The notes under the pieces: generated by a model | Database searches by the model: none | Told to the model about the DNA's origin: nothing | What the model saw: the letters and a program-made list of their open reading frames with translations, nothing else | Program-made: the position numbers and the translations under genes | Assembly (NCBI RefSeq): GCF_014650555.1 | Contig: NZ_BMVE01000004.1 | Location: forward strand, 124,001 to 188,000 | DNA length: 64,000 bases | Direction: 5' to 3' | Source: Streptomyces goshikiensis | Lineage (GTDB): Bacteria > Actinomycetota > Actinomycetes > Streptomycetales > Streptomycetaceae | Shown here: positions 18,558 through 26,001 of the stretch, piece by piece | How positions within the stretch are numbered: the stretch's first letter is position 1 | Layout of the letters: each line of letters starts with the position of its first letter

Positions 18558-18652
18558 GGTGCGCGCACGACCCTTGACGTGATCTCCGGTCATTGTCACA
18601 TTCATCAGTGTCAACTTACGGGCGCGTACGGCTCTACGGACGGACGGCTGGC

Positions 18653-19510
18653 ATGGCTGGGGACACCAAGCGACGCACGGGGCAACTCTCCGCCGAACTG
18701 CGCGGGTTCAGGGAGGTCCAGCGCCTCGCCTACGCGTGCGCGGAGACCGTCGCGGCGCAGCTGCGGCCCGGGGTCACCGAGCGCGAGGCGGCCCGGATGC
18801 AGCGCGACTGGCTGCGCGAGCGCGGGGTGCGGGACTGGTTCCACCTGCCGTTCGCCTGGTTCGGGGACCGCACCGCCTTCGCGAACTTCAAGATCCCCCT
18901 CCAGTTCTTCCCCACCAACCGGAAGCTGGAGCCGGGGATGCCCTTCATCCTCGACATGGCGCCCGTCCACCAGGGGTACGCGGCCGACATCGGGTACTCG
19001 GGCAGCCTCGGGCTCAACCCGGTGCAGGACCGGCTCATGTCCGACCTGCGCCACCACCGCGCGCTGATCCTGGAGCAGGCGCGCGAGCGCCGCTCCCTGC
19101 GCGAGATCTACGAGAACGTCGAGCGGCTGATGACGCGGCAGGGCTACGCCAACCGGCACCGCGCCTACCCCTTCGGTGTGATCGCGCACAAAATAGACAG
19201 GGTCAAGGAGCGGCGCTGGTCGCCGACCGCGTTCGGGTTCGGCACCCAGTCCCTGAAGGGCCTGGCCGGCGATGTCCTGCACGGACACCGCGAAGGCTGG
19301 TCCCCGCTGTGGAGCCCGTACCGCTTCTCCGACCATCCGCCGCAGCCCGGTCTGTGGGCGGTGGAGCCGCACCTGGGCTTCCGGGGCACCGGCGCGAAGT
19401 TCGAGGAGATCCTCGTCGTCACCGACTCACGGGACCCCGAGGAGAGCGCGTTCTGGCTGGACGAGGAGCTGCCGCACGTGCGGCGCTGGGCTGAGGAGAA
19501 GACGGCATGA
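18653..19510 (+). CDS. M24-family metallopeptidase homologue
   Basis: A 285-residue pita-bread protein related to methionine aminopeptidase and aminopeptidase P but lacking the N-terminal creatinase domain. Candidate metal ligands are Asp in ILDMAP, Asp in AADIGYS, His in GVIAHKI, Glu in AVEPHLGF and Glu in KFEEILV, so it may be active. ATG 18653 is preferred; in-frame GTG 18608 and TTG 18593 would add 15-20 residues. The stop overlaps the start of the hydrolase/SDR fusion (ATGA). The two genes therefore probably act in one pathway, which is unknown. Confidence 0.86.
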   Translation: MAGDTKRRTGQLSAELRGFREVQRLAYACAETVAAQLRPGVTEREAARMQRDWLRERGVRDWFHLPFAWFGDRTAFANFKIPLQFFPTNRKLEPGMPFILDMAPVHQGYAADIGYSGSLGLNPVQDRLMSDLRHHRALILEQARERRSLREIYENVERLMTRQGYANRHRAYPFGVIAHKIDRVKERRWSPTAFGFGTQSLKGLAGDVLHGHREGWSPLWSPYRFSDHPPQPGLWAVEPHLGFRGTGAKFEEILVVTDSRDPEESAFWLDEELPHVRRWAEEKTA

Positions 19511-21279
19511 GCGGGACTGCATTCGCGGGGGCGCGAGAGCGCCGGGTGAGCACGGGCGGGGTCGAGCTGTGCGTCGTCGAGCTCGGCGAGGCGGACCGGC
19601 CCACCGTGGTGCTGGTGCACGGCTACCCGGACAGCAAGGAGGTCTGGTCGGAGGTCGCCGAGCGGCTCGCCGCCCGCTTCCACGTGGTGCTCTACGACGT
19701 ACGCGGGCACGGGCGCTCCACGGCTCCGGTTCCCCTGCGCGGCGGCTTCACGCTGGAGAAGCTGACGGACGACTTCCTCGCGGTCGCGGACGCGGTCAGC
19801 CCGGACCGGCCGGTGCACCTCGTCGGCCACGACTGGGGCTCCGTACAGGGCTGGGAGTTCGCGACGACCGCCCGCACCGAGGGCCGGATCGCCTCCTTCA
19901 CCTCGATGTCGGGCCCCTCCCTCGACCACTTCGGGCACTGGATCAAGAAGCGGATGGCGCGGCCCACCCCGCGCCGGGCCGCCCAGCTGCTGAACCAGGG
20001 CGCGAAGTCCTGGTACGTCTACATGCTGCACACGCCGGTCCTGCCGGAGCTCGCCTGGCGCGGTCCGCTCGGCAAGCGGTGGCCCAAGATCCTCCAGCGG
20101 ATCGAGAAGGTCCCGTCCGGCTCCTACCCGACGGCCTCGCTGCCCTCGGACGCGGCGCACGGAGCCTGGCTCTACCGCGACAACGTCCGGTCGCGGATGC
20201 GCCGGCCGCGCGCCGACGCCTACGCCCACGTACCGGTCCAGCTGATCACCCCGACGGGCGACGCCTTCCTGTCCGAGCGGCTCTACGACGATCTGGAGCT
20301 GTGGGCGCCGGACCTGCTGCGCCGCACCCTGCCCGCCAAGCACTGGGTGCCCCGGACCCGGCCCGACCAGCTGGCCGCGTGGATCACCGACTTCGTCACC
20401 TCGCGGGAGGAGCCCGCCACCCGCGCGCCGGAGCAGAGGGCGCCGGGGCGGTACGCCGACCGCTTCGGCGGCCAGCTGGTCCTGGTCACCGGCGCCGCCA
20501 GCGGCATCGGGCGGGCCACCGCGTTCGCCTTCGCCGAGGCCGGCGCCCGGGTGGTGTGCGTGGACCGGGACGCGGAGGGCGCGGCGCGCACCGCCGACAT
20601 GGCCCGGCTCGTCGGGGCCGCCGAGGCCTGGGGCGAGTGCGTCGACGTCAGCGACGAGCAGGCCATGGAGAAGCTCGCGGCGAAGGTCGCCGCCGAGTAC
20701 GGCATCGTGGACGTGCTGGTCAACAACGCCGGCATCGGGCTGTCGGGGCCCTTCCTGGAGACCACGTCCGAGGACTGGAAGAAGGTCCTCGACGTCAACC
20801 TGTGGGGCGTCATCCACGGCTGCCGGATCTTCGGCAAGCAGATGGCCGAGCGCGGCCAGGGCGGCCACATCGTCAACACCGCCTCCGCCGCGGCCTATCT
20901 GCCGTCCCGGACCCTGCCCGCGTACAGCACCTCGAAGGCGGCGGTGCTGATGCTGTCCGAGTGCCTGCGCGCCGAGCTCGCCTCGCAGTCCATCGGGGTC
21001 TCAGCGATCTGCCCCGGCATCGTGAACACCAACATCACCGCGACCTCGCGGTTCGCCGGGGTGGACGAGGCAGAGGAGAAGCGCCGCCAGGCGCGTTCGT
21101 CCCGGCTGTACGGGCTGCGCAACTTCCCGCCGGAGAAGGTCGCCGACGCGATCGTGCTCGCCGTGGTGCGCAACCAGGCCGTGGTACCGGTGACTCCGGA
21201 GTCCAAAGGTGCGCTGTGGATGTCCCGTTTCGCGCCGGGGACGCTGCGGCGGCTCGCGAGGCTGGAGCCCAGGCTGTGA
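19507..21279 (+). CDS. alpha/beta-hydrolase - SDR oxidoreductase fusion (EphD-like)
   Basis: A 590-residue two-domain protein. The N-terminal half (about 15-295) is an epoxide-hydrolase-like alpha/beta hydrolase: oxyanion motif VHGYPDS and nucleophile elbow VGHDWGS with Asp about 107. The C-terminal half (about 318-590) is a classical SDR: TGAASGIG cofactor motif, NNAG and catalytic YSTSK. The same fusion is found as EphD in mycobacteria, where it has been linked to mycolic-acid metabolism. Streptomyces lack mycolates, so the substrate here must differ, perhaps an epoxy- or hydroxy-lipid. It is coupled to the M24 gene upstream and a small ORF downstream. Confidence 0.92.
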   Translation: MSGTAFAGARERRVSTGGVELCVVELGEADRPTVVLVHGYPDSKEVWSEVAERLAARFHVVLYDVRGHGRSTAPVPLRGGFTLEKLTDDFLAVADAVSPDRPVHLVGHDWGSVQGWEFATTARTEGRIASFTSMSGPSLDHFGHWIKKRMARPTPRRAAQLLNQGAKSWYVYMLHTPVLPELAWRGPLGKRWPKILQRIEKVPSGSYPTASLPSDAAHGAWLYRDNVRSRMRRPRADAYAHVPVQLITPTGDAFLSERLYDDLELWAPDLLRRTLPAKHWVPRTRPDQLAAWITDFVTSREEPATRAPEQRAPGRYADRFGGQLVLVTGAASGIGRATAFAFAEAGARVVCVDRDAEGAARTADMARLVGAAEAWGECVDVSDEQAMEKLAAKVAAEYGIVDVLVNNAGIGLSGPFLETTSEDWKKVLDVNLWGVIHGCRIFGKQMAERGQGGHIVNTASAAAYLPSRTLPAYSTSKAAVLMLSECLRAELASQSIGVSAICPGIVNTNITATSRFAGVDEAEEKRRQARSSRLYGLRNFPPEKVADAIVLAVVRNQAVVPVTPESKGALWMSRFAPGTLRRLARLEPRL

Positions 21280-21428
21280 GTGAGCCCGGCACGGCCATAC
21301 CCCGCTCCTCCCGGCGGTCGTACCATCCCTCGCAGGAGGGCTCGCCGCGCAAGGCCGTCGAGTACCTGGCGGCTGCACGTGCCGCCCGGGCCGCGGCGGG
21401 CGCGGTCGGCCGAGCCGTCATGTCGTAG
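21276..21428 (+). CDS. small hypothetical protein (50 aa)
   Basis: GTG 21276 overlaps the stop of the fusion gene by four bases. The frame codes for 50 residues and ends 10 bases before the MerR gene. Its codons have the high third-position GC of real genes. The product is basic in the first half (SSRRSYHPSQEGSPRKAVEY) with an Ala/Arg-rich C-terminal helix. I recognise no family. Tight overlap and codon bias are the only evidence. Confidence 0.5.
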   Translation: MSEPGTAIPRSSRRSYHPSQEGSPRKAVEYLAAARAARAAAGAVGRAVMS

Positions 21429-21438
21429 GGAGCCGGGA

Positions 21439-22353
21439 TTGTCCGATCAGGCGGTAGCCGAGTACCGGATCGAGGATCTGGCCCATCACAGCGGGGCGAC
21501 GGTGCGCACGATCCGGGCGTACCAGGACCGCGGTCTGCTGCCCAAGCCGGAACGGCGAGGCCGCTCCAACGTCTACCGGGACACGCATCTGGCGCGGCTG
21601 CGCCAGATCGCGGACCTGCTCGACCGCGGCTACACCCTGGCCTCCATCAAGGAATTGCTGGAGGCCTGGGACGCGGGCCGCGGACTGGGCGGCGTACTGG
21701 GGCTGGTCGCCGAGGTGCACGGGCCGTGGACCGACGAGGAGGCGGACCGGATCAGCCGGGACGAGCTGAACGAGCGGTTCGGCGGCAGGCCCGACGACGA
21801 CGCGGTGGGCGAGGCGTGCGAGCTGGGCGTGCTGGAGCGGATCGCGGGGCGCCCGGACGAATTCCTGGTGCCCTCACCGCAGGAACTGGCGGTGGCCGCC
21901 GAGCTGTACGCGGCCGGAGTGCCGCTGGTGGCGATCACCGGGCACCTTCGGGAGCTGCGCGGGCAGGTGGAGCACATCGCCTCGCGGTTCCTGGAGTTCA
22001 CCACCGAGCACGTCTTCGCGCGCTACCTCGGGCACGTACCGCCGACGGACGCGGACGCGGCGGAGGCGGCGACGATGGTACGGAGACTGCGGCCACTGGC
22101 CCAGCAGACGGTGGACGCCGAGCTGGCGCGGGCGATGCGCCTGTTCGCCACCCGGCATCTGCAGCGGCACCTGGGCGCCGTCGGCTCCGCGCAGCCGTCC
22201 GGGCCGTCGCCGGTGGCGTTGCCGGCCGAGACGGTGCGGGCCGTGCAGGAGCTCGTGGGCCCCGACCACGTGGCGGAGTTCGTCCGGGCCGCGACGGAGC
22301 GGGAACTCCAGGCCCGGACGATGAACGACTTGGCAAGCCGGGGCGGCCGGTAA
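21439..22353 (+). CDS. MerR-family transcriptional regulator
   Basis: A 304-residue protein. The N-terminal winged helix (about 6-75) has the MerR signature YRIEDLAHHSG...RTIRAYQDRGLLP followed by the wing RSNVYRDTH. The remainder is a long helical effector region with no clustered Cys, so a metal sensor is unlikely. Start TTG 21439 has AGGGAG six bases upstream; no better start exists in frame. It probably regulates its own operon (peptidase, hydrolase/SDR fusion, small ORF). Confidence 0.88.
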   Translation: MSDQAVAEYRIEDLAHHSGATVRTIRAYQDRGLLPKPERRGRSNVYRDTHLARLRQIADLLDRGYTLASIKELLEAWDAGRGLGGVLGLVAEVHGPWTDEEADRISRDELNERFGGRPDDDAVGEACELGVLERIAGRPDEFLVPSPQELAVAAELYAAGVPLVAITGHLRELRGQVEHIASRFLEFTTEHVFARYLGHVPPTDADAAEAATMVRRLRPLAQQTVDAELARAMRLFATRHLQRHLGAVGSAQPSGPSPVALPAETVRAVQELVGPDHVAEFVRAATERELQARTMNDLASRGGR

Positions 22354-22374
22354 GGCTCGCTCGGTCTCGCTCAG

Positions 22375-22454
22375 TAGTCCACAGGGCGGATCACGCGTTT
22401 GGCATCAAAACCGGGCCAACCGGCTGTGGACAACCCGGGGTTCCTTGTGGGCAA
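22375..22454. promoter_or_regulatory. small DnaA-box group at the merR-aquaporin junction
   Basis: TAGTCCACA (22375-22383, one mismatch), perfect TGTGGACAA (22425-22433) and TGTGGGCAA (22446-22454, one mismatch) lie within 80 bases. The last two fall inside the 3' end of the aquaporin gene. This is smaller than the clusters at 11.4 and 62.6 kb. Confidence 0.5.
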
Positions 22455-23244
22455 CCGCGGTCGCGTCCGGGCCGATGGGCTCGTGCGCCTCGTCGGTGCG
22501 GGTACTTTCGGCCACCGCGGACACGGGCACCGGCCCGACGGCGCCGTCGGGTACTCCCTGGCGGGGATTCCCGTACAGGAGGCCGGCGAGAACCAGTCCG
22601 ACCACCCCGCCGACCAGCTGGGCGGCGACGAACCCGGGCAGCGACTGCGGGGCTATCCCGGTGAAGGAGTCGCTGAACGCGCGCCCGACGGTGCCGGCCG
22701 GGTTGGCGAAGGAGCCCGAGGAGGTGAACCAGATCGCTGCGGCGATGTACGCGGCGACCGCGGCCGGGATCAGCTTCGGCCGGCCGATGTGGCCCAGCCC
22801 CTGGATGACCAGGACGAGTCCGGCGGTGGCAACGACCTCGCCGACCAGCAGGTGACCGCCGGCGCGGACCTGAGTGGCGAAGGTGCCGGGGACGCGCCCG
22901 AACATGACCTCGGCAAGGACGGCGCCGCCGACGGCCCCCGCGGTCTGGGCGGCGGTGTAGACGAGGGCTTCCCCGCCGCCGACCCCCTCACCGCCACTGC
23001 GCCGCCCCCACCAGGAGGCGAGGGTGACGACCGGGTTGAGGTGGGCGCCGGAGAGCGGCCCGAACAGGGTGATGATCAGGCCGAGGCCGATCGCGGAGGC
23101 GGCGGAGTTGGCGACGAGGGCGACGCCGGTGTCGCGGCTGAGGGCCGCGGCCTGGATTCCGGATCCGATCACGACCACGAGAAGGCCGGCGGTACCGATG
23201 AGCTCGGCGGCCGCGCGGCGCGGCAGAGATACGCGGACTGTCAT
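22405..23244 (-). CDS. aquaporin / MIP-family channel
   Basis: A 279-residue major intrinsic protein with six membrane helices. The two half-helix motifs are AHLNPVVTLA (NPV instead of NPA) and FANPAGTVGRAF. Such channels conduct water, glycerol, or neutral solutes such as arsenite and hydrogen peroxide. An NPV first motif is seen in several bacterial subfamilies, so I do not assign a substrate. ATG 23244 has a strong GGGGGAA ribosome site. The 5' region holds TTCC-N7-GGAA and CACT-N2-AGTG dyads that may be operators. Confidence 0.88.
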   Translation of the reverse strand: MTVRVSLPRRAAAELIGTAGLLVVVIGSGIQAAALSRDTGVALVANSAASAIGLGLIITLFGPLSGAHLNPVVTLASWWGRRSGGEGVGGGEALVYTAAQTAGAVGGAVLAEVMFGRVPGTFATQVRAGGHLLVGEVVATAGLVLVIQGLGHIGRPKLIPAAVAAYIAAAIWFTSSGSFANPAGTVGRAFSDSFTGIAPQSLPGFVAAQLVGGVVGLVLAGLLYGNPRQGVPDGAVGPVPVSAVAESTRTDEAHEPIGPDATAVAHKEPRVVHSRLARF

Positions 23245-23374
23245 GGTTCCCCCTCTGGGCAGCACTACAGTGGAAAATGTATTCCGTATCTTGGAAGTGC
23301 GATAGAGGGGTCCGGGCCTCGGCGCCAGCGGAAATTCCCTGCCGGGAACCCCCGCGACCCGGCACGCTGGGGAC

Positions 23375-23914
23375 ATGGACGACAGACGCACCGTGAAGGT
23401 GTCCAAATACGTCTCGAAACACCTGCGGCATCAGCCGGATCGCATCGGACTGGTGCTCGACGCCCAGGGCTGGGTGGAGATCGACGACCTGCTGCGGGCG
23501 GCCGCCGCGCACGGCTTCCACGTCAGCCGCGCCGAGCTCGACCACGTCGTCGCGACCAACGACAAGAAGCGCTTCGCCGTCGAGGGCACCCGCATCCGGG
23601 CCAGCCAGGGGCACACCGTCGCGGTGGACCTCGACCTCCCTGAGTCCGAGCCGCCCGCGTACCTGTACCACGGCACCGTGGCCTCCGCCCTGGACGCGAT
23701 CCGCGCCGAAGGGCTGCGCCCGATGGCCCGCCACCACGTCCACCTTTCCCCGGACCGGGAGACCGCGACCCGGGTGGGCGCGCGGCGCGGACGGCCGGTC
23801 GTGCTCAGCGTCGACGCCGGGGCGATGCGGGCGGCCGGGCACGTCTTCCGGATCAGCGCCAACGGGGTGTGGCTGGCGGACGCCGTACCGCCCGAGTTCC
23901 TGCGCTTCTCCTAG
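23375..23914 (+). CDS. kptA: RNA 2'-phosphotransferase (KptA/Tpt1 family)
   Basis: A 179-residue enzyme of the family that transfers an internal RNA 2'-phosphate to NAD+, releasing ADP-ribose 1'',2''-cyclic phosphate. N-terminal winged helix: VSKYVSKHLRHQPDRIGL. The catalytic core has LYHGT and the Arg/His residues of HHVHLSPDRETATRVGARRG. Bacteria lack the eukaryotic tRNA-splicing route that makes 2'-phosphates, so its physiological substrate in Streptomyces is unclear. It is divergent from the aquaporin gene. Confidence 0.93.
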   Translation: MDDRRTVKVSKYVSKHLRHQPDRIGLVLDAQGWVEIDDLLRAAAAHGFHVSRAELDHVVATNDKKRFAVEGTRIRASQGHTVAVDLDLPESEPPAYLYHGTVASALDAIRAEGLRPMARHHVHLSPDRETATRVGARRGRPVVLSVDAGAMRAAGHVFRISANGVWLADAVPPEFLRFS

Positions 23915-24105
23915 CGGGCGGCGTGGCGGCGTGCGGTGGGCTGCATGCGGCGTGGCGCCATGCAGCAGCCGACATGCCCCGGGGCGGGGGAATTCACAGG
24001 GAGATTGTCAGATCATCGCCCTACTCTGTCCTCATTCCGGGATCTGTGAGGGGGGGTACCTCGCGATCGCCGAACCTTCCATGCGAGCACGCGAGGTGAC
24101 GCCCC

Positions 24106-26001
24106 ATGACATCCACATCCCCGAACGAGACACCCGAGGCCCCCGCATCCGCCGGAGCCGCCGGAGCCGCCGGCACCTTCCAGGTCGACCTGCGCGGCCT
24201 GGTCGACCTGCTCTCCCACCACCTCTACTCCAGCCCGCGCGTCTACGTCCGCGAGCTGCTGCAGAACGCCGTGGACGCCGTCACCGCCCGGCAGGCGCAC
24301 GAGCCCGGCGCGCGGATCCGCATCCGTCTGTCCGCCTCCGCCGGCCGCGTCACCATCGAGGACTCCGGCATCGGCCTGACCGCCGCCGAGACCCACTCCT
24401 TCCTCGCCACCATCGGCCGCAGCTCCAAGCGCGGCGACCGCGAGCTGGCGGAGCGCGGCCTGGAGAGCGCCCGTCAGGAGTTCCTCGGCCAGTTCGGCAT
24501 CGGCCTGCTCGCCTGCTTCGTCGTGGCCCGCCAGATCCGTGTGGTCACCCGCTCCGCCCGCGACCCGCACGCCGCGCCCGTCGAATGGCTGGCCACGGAC
24601 GACGGTTCGTACACCGTCCGCGAACTCCCCCACGAGGCCCGCCCGGAGCCCGGCACCACCGTCATCCTGGAGTCCCGCCCGGGCGCCTGGGAGTGGACCA
24701 CCCCGGCCAAGGTCGAGCAGCTGGCCCGCGACTACGGCTCGCTGCTCCCGTACGACATCACCTTCGACGACGGAGAGGGCGGCGAGCCCCGCCCGATCAC
24801 CGACCGGCCCGCCGTCTGGGACCGCCCCCACCCCACCCCCGCCGCCCGACGGGTCGCGCTCGCCGGCCACTGCGCGCAGCTGTTCGGCTTCACCCCGCTC
24901 GACAGCATCGACCTCGACCTGCCGGTCGCCGGAGTGCGCGGCGTGGCGTACGTCCTGCCCGAGCCGACCAGCCCCGCCCATCGGGCCGGACACCGCGTCC
25001 ACCTCAAGGGCATGCTGCTCACCGACCAGGCCGACAACCTGCTGCCCGACTGGGCCTTCTTCGTCCGCGCCGTCATCGACACGGACACCCTGCGGCCCAC
25101 CGCATCCCGCGAGAACCTGTACGACGACGAGACCCTGGCCGCCGTACGGGAGGCCCTCGGCGCCCGCGTACGGGGCTGGCTCGCCGAACTCGCGGCGAGC
25201 GAACCGGAGCGCCTGGCCGCGTTCCTGGGCGTCCACCACCTCGGGGTGAAGTCCCTGGCCCGGCACGACGCGGAGCTGCTCGGCCTGATGCTGCCCTGGC
25301 TGCCGTTCGAGACCAGCGACGGTTCGATGAGCCTGGAGGAGTTCGCGGCCGCCCACACCGAGATCCACTTCACGCGCACCGTCGAGGAGTTCCGCCAGAT
25401 CGCCCCGATCGCGGCGGCCCACGGCCTCGGCGTCATCAACGCCGGCTACACCTACGACGCGGACCTGCTGGCCCTGCTGCCCTCCGTACGACCCGACCTC
25501 AAGGTCGCCGAGCTGGACGCGGGAGCCGTCACCGAGCGCCTCGACCCCGTCCCGAGCTCGGCCGAACTGGCCCTGGCCGCCTTCCTGTCCACCGCGCGCA
25601 CCCGCCTGGAGCCGCAGGGCTGCGATGTGGTGCTGCGTGCCTTCCAGCCCGTCTCCGTCCCGGCCCTCTACCTGGACGACCGGCAGGCCCGGCAGGAACG
25701 CGACCGCACCGCCGCGCTGGAGAGCGCCGACTCCCTGTGGACCGGCATCCTCGGCGCACTGCGCGGTTCGGCGCCGCGCGCCCGCCTGGTCCTCAACCAC
25801 AACAACCCGCTGATCCGGCGGATCGCCTCGCTGCCCGACGAGACCCTGACCGGCACCGCCGTCGAATCGCTGTACGGGCAGGCCCTGCTGATGTCCCAGC
25901 GGCCGCTGCGCCCCGCCGACTCCACCCTGCTCAACCGGGCCTTCCTCGGGCTCCTGGAATGGGCGACCCACCCCGCCGAGGCCCAGGAGGGACCGAAGTG
26001 A
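24106..26001 (+). CDS. Hsp90-family (HtpG-like) ATPase/chaperone
   Basis: A 631-residue protein. The N-terminal GHKL ATPase has ELLQNAVDAV (catalytic Glu/Asn), EDSGIGLT and the lid GQFGIGLL. The middle domain includes LLPDWAFFVRAVID and the SRENLYDD segment that matches the SREN motif of HtpG. The C-terminal 230 residues are poorly like the HtpG dimerisation domain. There is no eukaryotic MEEVD tail; the protein ends AEAQEGPK. Its stop overlaps the next gene by four bases (GTGA). It is a divergent actinobacterial Hsp90 branch; clients are unknown. Confidence 0.9.
   Translation: MTSTSPNETPEAPASAGAAGAAGTFQVDLRGLVDLLSHHLYSSPRVYVRELLQNAVDAVTARQAHEPGARIRIRLSASAGRVTIEDSGIGLTAAETHSFLATIGRSSKRGDRELAERGLESARQEFLGQFGIGLLACFVVARQIRVVTRSARDPHAAPVEWLATDDGSYTVRELPHEARPEPGTTVILESRPGAWEWTTPAKVEQLARDYGSLLPYDITFDDGEGGEPRPITDRPAVWDRPHPTPAARRVALAGHCAQLFGFTPLDSIDLDLPVAGVRGVAYVLPEPTSPAHRAGHRVHLKGMLLTDQADNLLPDWAFFVRAVIDTDTLRPTASRENLYDDETLAAVREALGARVRGWLAELAASEPERLAAFLGVHHLGVKSLARHDAELLGLMLPWLPFETSDGSMSLEEFAAAHTEIHFTRTVEEFRQIAPIAAAHGLGVINAGYTYDADLLALLPSVRPDLKVAELDAGAVTERLDPVPSSAELALAAFLSTARTRLEPQGCDVVLRAFQPVSVPALYLDDRQARQERDRTAALESADSLWTGILGALRGSAPRARLVLNHNNPLIRRIASLPDETLTGTAVESLYGQALLMSQRPLRPADSTLLNRAFLGLLEWATHPAEAQEGPK

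Noticed and set aside
23931..25997. In-frame upstream extension of the TPR-like gene through the Hsp90 region
   Set aside because: It would overlap the Hsp90 gene completely in another frame, with Arg/Pro-rich nonsense sequence; the GTG at 25998 with a GGAGG ribosome site is the real start.
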